Positions 21,321 to 32,302 of a stretch of DNA of 64,000 nt are shown in pieces; within the stretch, counting starts at the first letter, position 1; the number at the start of each line of letters is the position of its first letter. Both the position numbers and the translations under genes were made by a program. The notes below the pieces were generated by a model. It did no database searches, was not told where the DNA came from, and worked only from the letters and a program-made list of their open reading frames with translations. Source of the DNA: Chrysopilus asiliformis (lineage: Eukaryota; Arthropoda; Insecta; Diptera; Rhagionidae); the NCBI GenBank assembly GCA_964034945.1, contig OZ035961.1:60996084-61060083 (forward strand). The letters run 5' to 3'.

Positions 21321-22800
21321 TTTTGGAAAAATATGTCTTCATATTGTGCGCATAGTTGCAGAACAAATTTCCTTTCTTCATCGTTAAGATGTGAAGTTCG
21401 AATATAATTTCTTATGTTTTTTGAATGGTCTTAATGAGGCGTTAAAAGCTAGAGTGGACCAACCCATATAATCGAGTTTTTGAAGCTTTTCCACTTTTGT
21501 ACTATTATTTACTGTAAATTTTTGGAAAAAAAATTTTTGTGGACTTTATTACTCAATGTTGAAATGTTCTTTTGTACATCCAAACATTTTTATCTAGAAA
21601 CTCATTCGCAATAGTGATTCAAACACAAAAAAATTCACGATTTCGACATGTGGGTTGGGCCACTCTAGCTTTTAACGCCTCAAATTGTCGTTTGTATGGT
21701 GGAGATTAAAATTGTTGACTTCGATGTAATTCTTTGAATCCTATTTTTGAACCTTTAGTGTTTGTTCAAGGAAAAATTGTTGTTCTGAATCGGATTGGTT
21801 GACAGTTTTGATTAGACTTTGCCATGCTTTAGCCTTGCAAATTCCTGCAGATATATATAACTTGGGATTAATTTGCGTTGAATTAACCATAATATCTCCT
21901 TCCCTGATATCTACCGGGACTCTAACTACGATCTTCGAATTTGAAGGAACGATTAACTTTTCGGACGAATAGTTTGGTTTAAAAAGAAGCGGCAACGTCG
22001 CATTTTTCGTAATAAATGTTTTATTATGAAGGTCAACTTTTACTTCCAACAGTTTTAATGTATCTAAACCTAATAAACCATCGAAATAGTTGCGAAATTT
22101 AAATATCAAGAATCTCGTTAGCCCTAATTGGTAGAATTCGATGAAATTTGATAAAGTTAATTCCTTATCTAGTTTATATGTACTTAGGATCGTTGAGATC
22201 ATGATGGGTTGAATTATTACCGACTCGTCTGAGTTTGTATATTCGGGGTTTAGGAATGAAGAAGAAGCTCCCGCATCGATGAGGAATTTCAAGGGTTTTC
22301 CGAATGGGGATGAAATTTCGATGTACGGAAGGGAGTTACCATGTTTATTGACGTCTATATATCCGATAGGCTGTTCGAGGCGGTCTCGTGAAAATCCTGG
22401 TCATCTATTTCTTGTCTACTCTTTAATTGTTGATCGTCATAGTATGAATCTAAATTTTGGTAAGAGCTCGAATGTGGTTTGTGATAATAATTTCGGTTTT
22501 TTTGATATGTTTCGTATTGATCATATACGAAAGGATTTGTTTGATAATATTCGTTCATGGGATTTTGTTCAGAAATATATATTTCTTTGCTGGTGAAATT
22601 AGGTGGACCGTTTGGTTTAAAGAAATTGTTTTGCGCTGATCTAAAGTCATGTTGGTCTCTGTTTTAAATGTGAATTTCCGGAGCTAGTATCCATTGGTTC
22701 GGGTGGAGGAAATCTCCTTGACGGGAAATGATATGAATTTTGTTGGTTAGGGTAGTTTGGTTAAAACCTTGGTTAAAAATTTGTGGCCTGAAAGAGTGAT
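21321..22800 (-). pseudogene. G1 protease, gag 3' end and PR-RT linker
   Basis: Minus strand from 22800. Gag C-terminal Asn/Pro/Gln-rich segment (RPQIFNQGFNQ near 22780), then more gag (22558-22355), then an aspartic protease at 22292-21741. The protease motif is DAGASSSFL, where gypsy enzymes have D-T/S-G, so the active-site triad looks changed. GLLGLDTLK follows in the expected place. The linker HLNDEERKFVLQL lies at about 21410-21340. MITE 21435-21682 interrupts. Confidence 0.8.
21435..21682. mobile_element. 248-bp MITE with 31-bp TIRs
   Basis: Termini TGAGGCGTTAAAAGCTAGAG and its inverse at the right end (..GCTTTTAACGCCTCA); the arms are about 31 bp with two mismatches. No ORF. Lies in the G1 protease-RT linker. 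The target duplication is at most two or three bases (AA/TAA), so the class is unknown. Confidence 0.75.
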
Positions 22801-22961
22801 TTAACAACACGTTCACGAGCGAGGCGATTAGACTAGGGGTGGGCATAAACCAGATGATAAATTTTAATTATATAAGTTAATTATAGTTTAATATTAGTAT
22901 ACATATATTAATTATATTTATTGCACACTTGGTGACGTCAGGGAGTACGTGACGCATATAT

Positions 22962-23006
22962 GCGTCATTGGTAGAGCATTCAATACCGGGATCCCGAAAC
23001 CCGGTC
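22962..23006 (+). other. tRNA-like relic
   Basis: ATTGGTAGAGCATTC looks like a tRNA D-arm/A-box, followed after a few bases by an ACCGGG...CCCGGT stem resembling a T-arm with a loop two bases too long. There is no room for an anticodon arm, so it is not a tRNA gene. It may come from a tRNA-derived SINE or be coincidence. Confidence 0.3.
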
Positions 23007-23067
23007 AAGTTATGAATTATGGCTTCTGAAAAGTGTGTACACTATAGTGTACGTGGTGACTGAAAGG

Positions 23068-23423
23068 GTTAAAAGCAAACTCTCATCAAAAAATAGAGAA
23101 AAAATATCTTCTGCTGACACATTACAATTTAATTGTACTTTTATTCCTTCTTGACCAACAAATTGGAAAACATCTGGTTCAAAATATAAATCTATCCAAT
23201 CATCATTATCTTCAGACTCACTGGAAATATGTGAATCTACAGCATCAGCTTCAGTTATTTCTAAATTTTCTACATCACTTACTAACGAATCATTTGTACT
23301 TCCAAGATTTGAATAAATATATTCACTAGCTGTGTCAGAAAATGGTTCAGACATACTGCTACCATCAGTACTTGCACATAAAAGTTCATTTATTTCTCCG
23401 TCTTGTAAATATTTTGCAGCCAT
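23068..23423 (-). pseudogene. P1 piggyBac transposase, N-terminal fragment
   Basis: Starts MAAKYLQDGEINELL at 23423. A long Ser/Asp/Glu-rich region follows, then FVGQEGIKVQLN and AEDIFSLFFDESLL, the start of the piggyBac transposase domain (DDE_Tnp_1_7 type). After the Leu codons the frame runs into TTAACCCTTTCAGTCACC (23072 leftward), which looks like a piggyBac-type terminus, so the gene is cut there. The catalytic Asp residues are absent. Confidence 0.7.
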
Positions 23424-23486
23424 AACTGTACAGATGATATTTTTTTCACTTATAATAATAATGTAATATAATAATAAATTTCTCAC

Positions 23487-24086
23487 CTTTTACTTAAATA
23501 GAACCACTTATAAATTCCTTTTCAATAACCTTTTGCTTATAATTATTCAATATAATTTCATTTGTAAGACTAAAGGAGGCCCTCCATTGCCTAGAATTTT
23601 CCCAACTGCAAAAAAAATAGAGACATATTTATGTGAAGATACCTTGGCGAGAAAGGGAGATAAGAATCAACTGCAAAAATTTGTCGGCAGCTGAAGAAAT
23701 AATTTCCCCTCTTTTTTTATGGCGATTTTATGGTTAAATAAATTTTACGGACTTCAACTTTTTTATAGCGATTTATACTACAATCACACATTGTCCCTGT
23801 AAGTGAATAGTGAGCACAGACACATACAAAGTGTTATTATAGCGTAGCTGTCATTTTTCATGTAGTGGTTGAAAATTATACAGCTCTATAGCTTTATTAC
23901 TATGCCAATTTGAACATTATATCCATAGCATAAGGTTTGATATGTTTGCTATAAATTTGTAAAACTGGAAGGGATAGCGTTTATACTTGTATTCAGTTAT
24001 TCCTATTTAAATCTACATAAGTCTATCTTGCTCTAGTTTTCTGCATTTTTTTGCAGTTACAGAAGTCATGGCAATGGAGATCCTCC
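23487..24086. other. P1 5' flank, no gene
   Basis: No recognisable coding sequence. AT-rich, probably P1 upstream sequence. Ends at the TTAA target of P2. Confidence 0.4.
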
Positions 24087-24504
24087 TTAACCCGTTCGGC
24101 ACATGTTTTTTTCTATGGGGGTTAAAAATTCCCCCTATACAAATAAATGATGTTTAACCATCTAGTACAGGCCTGGCCAACCCAAATCGTTCCACGGGCC
24201 AATCTGATGATTCATTTTTTCTGGCGGGCCGCACATGAAAAAATAAAATAACCGCCATTTCTTAGTAAAATTTTCAAATAATATTTTATGTTGTTTTTTA
24301 ACAGTCACTTGGTTTAAAAAAAAATTTAGAACAAAATGCAAAAAGTTGAGCATAACCCCACGACTCTATTGGGCTTTTAAAAATCATGATTTTTACCCCC
24401 ACTCCATATTTTGGCGAATAAAGAAATCAGCGTGTGGGCATCTTCAGTCATGATTTTTCATATTTATCGTGTCTCCATAGCGTACTTAGAAATGTCAACC
24501 AGGA

Positions 24505-24600
24505 GGTAATCAGGGCAGCCAACTAGAAATCAGCTAATTTGAATAACTTTTGTTCTTGCACTTTTTTGATAAGATGCACCGTTTTTGAGATATTCGCTAT
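24505..24600 (-). mobile_element. M-family MITE, copy M3, right part
   Basis: Inverse of the M segment with gcgaatatctcaaaaacggt and ttatcaaaaaagt. Belongs with 26245-26445; the sequence between is a later insertion or rearrangement. Confidence 0.6.
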
Positions 24601-26244
24601 AACACAGTGCGTGTGAAATGGCACGAATTCATGCCAGTTTACAGATTGGGACATTTTACCACACTCTTTACACAAATCGAAAAATTGTGACGAAGACGAC
24701 GGCTTGCGCTATCATCTTGCAAATGATCTCTTGGCGGCACGTCATGGGAAAGGCTAGCCTGAGAATGTTAGGGGTAGTGGTTCTTGCCAAGGTCATCCGC
24801 GCACAGAAAGGGACGTGCCTAAATTGAAATTTGTTTTGTGCCCGTTCTTTCACTCCGGGATCATTCTGTGGATCTGCTCAAAAATAAACTCAGCAACTCA
24901 TTGTGAGCTAACAATTAAAAACGGTCAAATCTTGAACATAGAACATTTGATTTAATAATTGATTCCTCTAACACTGGCAAAATTATAAATAAGGAAATCG
25001 TTACACATGCGAATGAAATAATATAAATTGATAAAATCTCTTATTAAATGCTATGAAAATAAAGTATGGCAATGTGTTCATCACCTCGGCACTGAGCTTA
25101 TATATTTATCCTTTTCCTTTTTGACACGAATAAAAATAAAATTGTTACTCACCAATTCCAACACTCGAAGACACCGTGCACAGCCTCTTGACGTTGAAAA
25201 TTCTGGAAATAATCTCTCATCTAATACCGCTACACTCACTACACAGGTGATGAAACCAAATTGGTTACAGAAGTTTTACAAAAAAAACTAAACAAATGAA
25301 AATGTACGTAAGACTCAATGAACTACACTAGCAAACTAAATTTTTAGGTAGATTAACACTCCTCAGCTCGGCTAAACCACATGCATGAATATTGGAGAGC
25401 ACATGTGTATCCTTAGTTTGTTTCTGCCTCCAATTTTCTGGCTCTTCCCATATGTGGGTTTCCATTATGAATTTTAAGCGTCGCTGTTCCGCGTGAAGCT
25501 CGAAAATCTGAGGACCACGTAAAAAGTCCAAGTTCTCCAACCCTGGGGGAACTCTAGTGAATGTGGACACGTGTTTCTGGCGGCTCAATTCTTACAGCCC
25601 TCTAATCCCACTGAACTGAGCGAGGCTTCAAACACCCAATAACAGCTCAAAAATGCTCCTCATTGGTGTCAGGGAATTACACGTGAGCATAACATTCCTA
25701 CTAAGTGGCCCCGAGACAAGTCGTCTTCAAGATTTTGGGACCACTTAGTTTGTGTTTAAAATGCGTGTTATTCGACTTTTTTCTTTCGAATTTGTAGAGG
25801 AATCGTAATGATCCTTCCAGGTCGAACTTCAAACGGAAAAGAAGGTTCACTTTCCAAAGAGAAATGGTAGCAGAACCACTTTCTCAATTTTGCTAACCGA
25901 ATCAGGTTTGAAATAACAGATCTTCAAAACCAGATTTGGTGGGCCAACATTTGTTTGGAAGTCGCGGGTATTTTGTTAGCTTGAATTTTGAAACTCTACG
26001 ATTCCATTTCAGCGAACGTAACAAAATGCCATCACACATACCACGTTTTACACAGGGTTATCAGACGGAGGCAAAATTCGTTTAACACACGTCAAAAAAA
26101 TTGTCGTGACACAGGTTATCACACGGTGTGTAAACAAAAATTCTGTCACAATTTAAGTTATCAGACGGTGTAAACTGGTGTGACAATTTTGTGACGTCAA
26201 AATTACGTCAGTCATCACACGTGTTAAGGTTTTGTGTGCTCGTC
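24601..26244. other. Unassigned insert inside M3
   Basis: About 1.6 kb with no frame I can assign. Short related motifs (gttatcagacgg, gttatcacacgg) recur at 26057-26165. Boundaries are inferred from the break in M3 only. Confidence 0.35.
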
Positions 26245-26445
26245 TGATGCTAGCTTTAGCCTCGCATTTTACGAAAAACGAATCTGCGTAAAATTTCAAG
26301 TCTGTAGCTCCGCGCCACAGACGGACGGACATGCACAAATTAAATTATTTTATCATCCTAAACACATTGGCGTAATTCATTTTTGTGTGTAATGACGGGA
26401 TCTTTGCGTTACAAACGATAAGGCAAACGGGTATAAAAATTAAAT
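26245..26445 (-). mobile_element. M-family MITE, copy M3, left part
   Basis: Inverse of the family's 5' segment, ending aacgggtataaaaatt, with ggacggac core and cgcgccacagac. One terminus only. Confidence 0.7.
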
Positions 26446-26864
26446 TGTAAAATTGCATATAAACTTTATGAGCAGTTTTAGTATTTTGTATTTTATTAGT
26501 TACATATTTTTTTTTTGTAAATTTCAAATCATTTGGCGGGCCGCATTTCCAAACGTCTCGGGCCGCGGGTTGGCCACCGCTGATCTAGTACATAAGTTTT
26601 TTTTTCGTAAATAAAATTAATTTTAAGAATAAATTGGGGTAGCAAAACACGAATCTGAAGTCCTTTTTTTGATCCTAGATAACGGTAAGCCGGTATACTT
26701 TAAAATGGCTTGTCCGCCTTTTGACGAGGTCATGCACGAAGTACTGAAATTTTAGAAGGAGAAAAATTGAAAAAAGAAAGTGTTACTGATAATTATCTTA
26801 TTTCTTTATGAGAGTACAGCAAAAAGAAATTTAAAAATTGATAAAGAAGATACAACAGAATATT

Positions 26865-27962
26865 TCATTTTGTATAGAACTGAATAAAGCAATTTTTTGT
26901 ACTGCTGTTACAAAGAGGGATGTTGCATTTCGTACAATATGACTGCGTTTCCGATTTACAAGGCTTATTACGACATTGACGTTTGAAACTTCTATCGCGG
27001 AATGTACACCAATGACCAATATTATGGTATCTTACATCAGGTGGTGGCAGGTATAGCAATTTTGCCGCCTTTGGTTCTCCTTCGTGAACTTCTTTGCTCG
27101 CATTCGTCGGTCTACCCACCTTCTTCTTTGCAGTATTGATCAGAACTAGAGTTTGAACCACTTTAGTGCGTTGAAGATAACCTTTATTCTCATTTATCCG
27201 GTGGTACAAGACATATGCGTTTACCATGGCTTGGTCAAGCATATGATAGAAAAGACGAGATGGCCACTTAGTAGTTTTCATACGAATTTTGTAACGGCCG
27301 ATCAAACTGTCCATCAAGTCTACACCTCCCATGTGTTGATTATATTCTTTTGATGAGCATATAAATTACTTGCATTTGCAATCATTTCCAATAAATCGTC
27401 ATCCACAAAATATGTAAAGCAATCATATGGTGTGATCAATGATGCAAACTTTGACATATCTGGTGGTCTAAATCCTAGCTCTGCAACATGTATTTCCATG
27501 TGTTTTTTTTCCACAGAATATTTTTTATTTCCTTAGATTTATTACCAATTACGGTTAGATCACCTGAGAAACGACCAGTAGAATATTCTCTTGGCTGATA
27601 TCCTTGAAATTCCTCGGTCGCCTCTCGTTTATGTGGATGGGTGATAACGGGTTTCGGTTCACAAAAATTCTGTTCAGAATTTGCTTGTGTAGGTCCTGTT
27701 TCATCAGGAGATGTTTCGGCAGGAGATGTTTCGACATTAGTACCTGATATTTCACCTTCACCATCTGCTGTACACAGTTCTAGATCTGACACGAGAATAC
27801 TACTTGTCAATGCATTTGAAAAAAAAAATTATCATGATCATCAACTACATAATCGGGATCTTTTATGCTATCATCGCTATCAAAATCTGCATTACGTTCT
27901 ACCCCGCTATCACTGAAGTCTTCACAAAACTGCATGAAACTAGCGATTTGTTCCTCTGACAT
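26865..27962 (-). pseudogene. P2 piggyBac transposase, internally deleted
   Basis: ATG at 27962 (KMSEEQIASFMQF). An acidic N-terminus follows, then ITPYDCFTYFVDDDLLEMIA and NLYAHQKN, the first part of the transposase domain. The frame then passes directly to GGVDLMDSLIGRYKIRMK and the Cys-rich C-terminus (CRNKPCKSE ... CTKCNIPLC) that binds the element ends. The central part with the catalytic Asp residues is missing. There are frameshifts near 27808, 27500 and 27320. A non-autonomous deletion derivative with both DNA-binding ends of the protein. Confidence 0.8.
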
Positions 27963-27982
27963 TTTTTCAATATCATACTTCC

Positions 27983-28380
27983 TGTTCAAGTGCAATAAAA
28001 ATAACATCAGCAAATTTCTTCATCAGCTGCACTTGAACCTACTGGGCAAATTGCTTGCTTCACATTTCTAGTTCCGCAAACAATTACAATTATGTCGTCT
28101 TCCGATTGTTATATAATCGCATGGCACGCGTTCTTTAGACGTTAAGTATTTACAAACTTTGTACTTCATAAGTAGATATAAATATCGCTGTGAACTGTGT
28201 TAACAGTTAGTTAGTTCAAATCATTGAAATAAACTCATTCGTTTTAAACCATTTACAAGTCTATCATTATATGGACGGTGGTTCATTAATTCACATCAGT
28301 GAAATAGCATTGTAAAGCCGCAAGAAGGGAAACGATCCCAGATCCACAGCGGACTCCAGATACAAAAGAGTATTTGGACA
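27983..28380 (+). repeat. BEL 5' LTR
   Basis: 398 bp, begins TGTTCAAGTG, ends TTTGGACA. Lacks a 32-bp segment found in the 3' LTR after tttgtactt. That segment is bounded by short gtactt repeats, so a deletion here is the simplest reading. Confidence 0.9.
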
Positions 28381-28382
28381 TT

Positions 28383-28402
28383 TTTGGTGACCCCGACGTG
28401 AT
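28383..28402 (+). promoter_or_regulatory. BEL primer-binding site
   Basis: TGGTGACCCCGACGTGAT starts four bases after the 5' LTR (about 28385). Its form is typical of BEL/Pao elements. The priming tRNA is not assigned. Confidence 0.75.
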
Positions 28403-28406
28403 TCAA

Positions 28407-28760
28407 CGTGGTTAGCAGCCGTAGTGCCTAGCAGCGTTCAGCAGTCAGTCATACAGCAGCGTGGTTAGCAGCCGTAGTGCCTAGCAGCGTTCAGCAGTCA
28501 GTCATACAGCAGCGTGGTTAGCAGCCGTAGTGCCTAGCAGCGTTCAGCAGTCAGTCATACAGCAGCGTGGTTAGCAGCCGTAGTGCCTAGCAGCGTTCAG
28601 CAATCAATAATACAGCAGCGTGGTTAGTAGCCGTAGTGCCTAGCAGCGTTCAGCAATCAATAATACAGCAGCGTGGTTAGCAGCCGTAGTGCCTAGCAGC
28701 GTTCAGCAGTCAGTCATACAACAACGTGATCAGCAACCGAAGTGTTAGCAGCGTTTTACA
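28407..28760 (+). repeat. 53-bp tandem repeat in BEL leader
   Basis: Six full units of exactly 53 bp start at 28407, 28460, 28513, 28566, 28619 and 28672, plus a diverged partial seventh from 28725. The unit contains gtggttagcagccgtagtg. It lies between primer site and ORF start, where packaging or translation signals are expected. Confidence 0.9.
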
Positions 28761-28768
28761 ACGACATC

Positions 28769-31700
28769 ATGGCATCTTTAGAGGAATTAGCTTCTCAACA
28801 GACTAGTTTCGGAAAGACCATCGAGAGATTATGGTCCAACTACAAGAAGGACGGCCCATCCCGATGGAAGTTAGAGTATCTTCAATCAAAACTTGAAGAA
28901 TTAGAGAAGCTGTGGTCAGCATTTGAAGATAATGACGAGTCCATGTCCACATATAAAGGGACTAATATGGATCACCTATATTTTACACAAGGATACTTCT
29001 CACAAGTTAAGAAGCTTTATGAGGAGTTCAAGGCAGTGGTACTAACTACTATCAGCAAGTGTAGTAGTAACGACAACACGAGTACTGGAGATCAAGCCAA
29101 AGCAACGGTCAGCGAATACACCGTCAAGAGAGGCTTCAGTGCAGCAGAAGAAACACAAGAAGAAAATGGCGTGGGCAATTTCGATGAGGAACAACAGAGG
29201 TTAATCCGCAAACAAAAGGCATCCATGGCAGCCTTAGAAAGATTCATCCGTGCTATCGAAGTTGATATCAACCAAGCCCACTCGCATTCTTACTACAAGC
29301 TAAAGGTCAATTTTATAATGGACTATTGGCAGAAAATTTCTGAGTTACATTCCGAAATTTTATCAATTGGCGACAATCCGTTGGACTATAATGAGGAGTA
29401 CTACTCAGAGATGGAAGCCCGCTGTCAAGAAACTTTACTCACTCTTCAAGAAAGGGGTGAAACAAATCAATCCGGCGCAGAGATTGTTCGCAATAATCAA
29501 CTGAAGCTGCCGAAGATATCAATCCCGAAGTTTGATGGCAACTATTTGAAGTGGCAACAGTTTCACGACATCTATGAGCAATTAGTGCACAAGGGGTGTA
29601 TGAGCAAATCAGAGAGAATGTTTTATCTGAAGGCTAATCTAACAGATGAGGCCAGCCGGCTCATACAGCATCTTCAGGTAGCCGAGGAAAACTACGAAGG
29701 AGCGTGGGACCTGGTGAAGAATCGTTACAACAATCAACGAATGCTCGTTGCCGCGTTATTAAATAAACTTTTGTCGCAATCGCCAGTGACTGTTGAAACT
29801 GCATCCTCCTTGAAGCATATCCATGATACCACCAAGGAAGCTCTACTGGCAATCCAGAATCTTGGTGTTCCAACCAAGGAATGGGGACCGCTGGTGCTCC
29901 ACATCCTATTACACAAGGTGAGCGCCGAAACTCATCGATTGTTTGAGCAATCCCTTAGCAATCCTAAGGAGATTCCAAGTCTAGATGCATTCTTCAAGTT
30001 CATCGAAACTAGATTCCAAACGCTAGAGTCGGTAGAGCGTAAGGAGAAGCCTGACCACAGGGGAGTTTCAAAAACAGCTAAGAAGGGACACAGCTTGCTG
30101 ACATCAAACTCCATGAAATGCTCGATGTGCAAGAGAAGCGATCATCACATTTACGCCTGTCCCGAGTTCACTAAACTATCACCAGTCGAGCGATTAAGGC
30201 AGGTAAAGAAGCTAAGGCTTTGCATTAACTGCTTAAAAGGTGACCACACGTTCGCCAATTGCCGCTCAGGATGTTGTCCAAAATGCAACAAGCGCCACAA
30301 CAGGCTGTTGCACATCTCTACAGAGGCTGGCGTTGCTCAGATCAGTCCATCATCTCAAGGACAAGGTACGGCCACGAATCTATCGGTCCGAAACCTACAA
30401 GAAACAAACGCACATTTTGTGTTTCTTGCAACAGCTTCTGTCCACGTCTACAATAGAAGTAGTCAGAAGATAACTTGTCGTGCTCTACTGGACTCCGGAT
30501 CCCAACTTAACTTCGTAACAGAGAAGCTCTACAAAAGTTTGGGAGTCAAAGCGGAGATGGAGCACTTACAATTGGCTGGCATCGGAGATCATCAAGTCAA
30601 AATTCAACGTAGAGTCAACATAAAAATTAAATCACTTGTGACCAACTACACAACGAACATAGAGGCTTTCGTTCTTCCGCAGATAGCGTCATACCAGCCA
30701 ACAAAAGACATTCAGGCGGAGCAATGGCCAATTCCCCAAAACATACAACTCGCCGACAAAGAATTCTATAAGTCTAAGTCCATTGATTTGTTACTCGGCG
30801 CGGAAATTTACAGCGAGTTAATGACAATCGGGCAGATGAAGATTGGCGCAGATTTACCAACATTGCAGAACACAACCCTCGGATGGATTGTATTGGGTAA
30901 GGCCACATCATCCAATGCTCCAGCACAATTCTGTGGCATCGGTCTTGCAGAGAATTGCGACAGTATCGAAGATCAATTACAGAAGTTTTGGACCATTGAG
31001 GAAGTCGAAACTACCAAACATTCGATGACTCCACATGAACAAAAATGTGAAGATTTTTTCACCGCAACGTATAAGAGAAATTCAGAAGGAAGGTTCCTGG
31101 TCAAACTTCCGTTTCAACATGCCTCAACAAATTTGGGGAAATCAGAGGACATCGCTATCCGACGTTTTCTGGCTTTAGAGAAGAAGCTAGAGAAAAACTC
31201 AACAATAAAGAAAGAATACGGCAAATTCATCAAAGAGTATATACAACTTGGTCATATGGAAGCCATTGATCGCAAAAGCATCCCACAACAACACCTTTTT
31301 TTACCACATCATTGCGTTTTAAAGCCCGATAGTAGCACCACAAAGCTTCGAGTGGTTTTCGATGCATCTGCAAAGACGTCGACAAATTACTCGCTAAACG
31401 ATGTGCTGCACACCGGCCCGGCAATACAGGAAGAACTGTTCAACGTACTCATAAGATTTCGACTGAAACGATACGTTTTCACGGCTGACATCGAGAAAAT
31501 GTATAGGCAGATCATGTTAGACGATGAAGATCGCAATTTCCAACTAATACTTTGGAGAGATGACCCATCTGAAGAAATCAAAGTATATCGTCTGAATACT
31601 ATAACTTATGGCACCGCCTCTGCATCGTATCTGAGTACGAAGTGTCTTCACACTCTAGCTGATCAGGAGGGAAAAAGGTATTCGAATGACATCAGTCAAA

Positions 31701-32302
31701 TAATAAAGAGATGTTTTTATGTCGATGACGTGATGACCGGGGCCAATAGTCTGGAGGAGACACAGACTCTCAAAAGGCATCTTACGGAAATTTTAAGCTC
31801 AGGAGGTTTCAAACTGCGAAAATGGTGCGCGAATGATCCTGAACTGCTAAAGGACATAGCGAAGGAAGACCTAGAGCCGCAGCTAAACATCGAAGATGGA
31901 GATGAAGGTTGCATCAAAACGCTTGGAATGACATGGTTACCGTCGTCTGACAAATTCATCATGAAGAGTAGCCCAACAGAAACCAAGCGAGTTACGAAAA
32001 GAAGTATATTGGCTGACATTGCTCATCTTTTTGATCCATTGGGATTAGTGAATCCAGTAATCGTGCGAGCCAAAATTATACTACAGAAGTTGTGGCAGCT
32101 CAAATTAGACTGGGATGCTGCAATACCAATGGAAATGCATACCCAATGGATGAGTTTCAAGGAGGAATTGGCTGAGCTGAAAGCCATCAAAATTCCAAGA
32201 CTAGCGACTGGCAAACATCAGGACGTTATCGTGCAAATTCACGCATTTTCCGACGCCAGCGAACGAGCATACGGAACAGCCGTATACTTACGGTCTAGCT
32301 GA
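28769..32302 (+). CDS. BEL gag-protease-RT
   Basis: ATG at 28769 (MASLEELASQQ). In order: coiled-coil-rich gag; a PKFDGNYLKWQQF capsid-type block (about residue 255); Cys/His knuckles at about 450-515 (CSMCKRSDHHIYAC, CINCLKGDHTFANC); aspartic protease LLDSGSQLNF near 572; RT with KLRVVFDAS near 860 and YVDD near 982; start of RNase H (FSDASERAYG near 1155). It ends at UGA 32300-32302 in the middle of RNase H, and the same frame continues for another 1305 codons. The protein would form the particle and copy RNA to DNA. Everything up to the stop looks intact. Confidence 0.92.
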   Translation: MASLEELASQQTSFGKTIERLWSNYKKDGPSRWKLEYLQSKLEELEKLWSAFEDNDESMSTYKGTNMDHLYFTQGYFSQVKKLYEEFKAVVLTTISKCSSNDNTSTGDQAKATVSEYTVKRGFSAAEETQEENGVGNFDEEQQRLIRKQKASMAALERFIRAIEVDINQAHSHSYYKLKVNFIMDYWQKISELHSEILSIGDNPLDYNEEYYSEMEARCQETLLTLQERGETNQSGAEIVRNNQLKLPKISIPKFDGNYLKWQQFHDIYEQLVHKGCMSKSERMFYLKANLTDEASRLIQHLQVAEENYEGAWDLVKNRYNNQRMLVAALLNKLLSQSPVTVETASSLKHIHDTTKEALLAIQNLGVPTKEWGPLVLHILLHKVSAETHRLFEQSLSNPKEIPSLDAFFKFIETRFQTLESVERKEKPDHRGVSKTAKKGHSLLTSNSMKCSMCKRSDHHIYACPEFTKLSPVERLRQVKKLRLCINCLKGDHTFANCRSGCCPKCNKRHNRLLHISTEAGVAQISPSSQGQGTATNLSVRNLQETNAHFVFLATASVHVYNRSSQKITCRALLDSGSQLNFVTEKLYKSLGVKAEMEHLQLAGIGDHQVKIQRRVNIKIKSLVTNYTTNIEAFVLPQIASYQPTKDIQAEQWPIPQNIQLADKEFYKSKSIDLLLGAEIYSELMTIGQMKIGADLPTLQNTTLGWIVLGKATSSNAPAQFCGIGLAENCDSIEDQLQKFWTIEEVETTKHSMTPHEQKCEDFFTATYKRNSEGRFLVKLPFQHASTNLGKSEDIAIRRFLALEKKLEKNSTIKKEYGKFIKEYIQLGHMEAIDRKSIPQQHLFLPHHCVLKPDSSTTKLRVVFDASAKTSTNYSLNDVLHTGPAIQEELFNVLIRFRLKRYVFTADIEKMYRQIMLDDEDRNFQLILWRDDPSEEIKVYRLNTITYGTASASYLSTKCLHTLADQEGKRYSNDISQIIKRCFYVDDVMTGANSLEETQTLKRHLTEILSSGGFKLRKWCANDPELLKDIAKEDLEPQLNIEDGDEGCIKTLGMTWLPSSDKFIMKSSPTETKRVTKRSILADIAHLFDPLGLVNPVIVRAKIILQKLWQLKLDWDAAIPMEMHTQWMSFKEELAELKAIKIPRLATGKHQDVIVQIHAFSDASERAYGTAVYLRSS

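Larger units (their letters stand above)
24168..26582. mobile_element. hAT element with CAGGCCTGGCCAACC ends
   Basis: Perfect 8-bp target duplication ATCTAGTA (24160-24167 and 26583-26590). TIRs CAGGCCTGGCCAACCC and, inverted, CAGCGGTGGCCAACCC, with GCGGGCCGC motifs near both ends. No hAT transposase frame, so it is non-autonomous. It contains pieces of an inverted M-family copy (about 24505-24600 and 26245-26445), themselves separated by about 1.65 kb of unassigned sequence. Confidence 0.85.

Noticed and set aside
22837..22860. Left end of a hAT element (taggggtgggc, like CAGGGGTGGGC).
   Set aside because: The first base does not fit, no matching right end or 8-bp duplication was found nearby.
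23010..23486. Acidic Ser/Glu-rich open frame as a novel host protein.
   Set aside because: The FVGQEGIK...AEDIFSLFF segment is the start of a piggyBac transposase domain and it lies inside P1.
28407..28760. Repeat array as a CRISPR or satellite.
   Set aside because: Head-to-tail 53-bp units without spacers, inside a retroelement leader.
30240..30473. Extra small genes on either strand inside the BEL and G3 coding regions.
   Set aside because: Shadow frames of gag-pol. The main frames show the conserved motifs.
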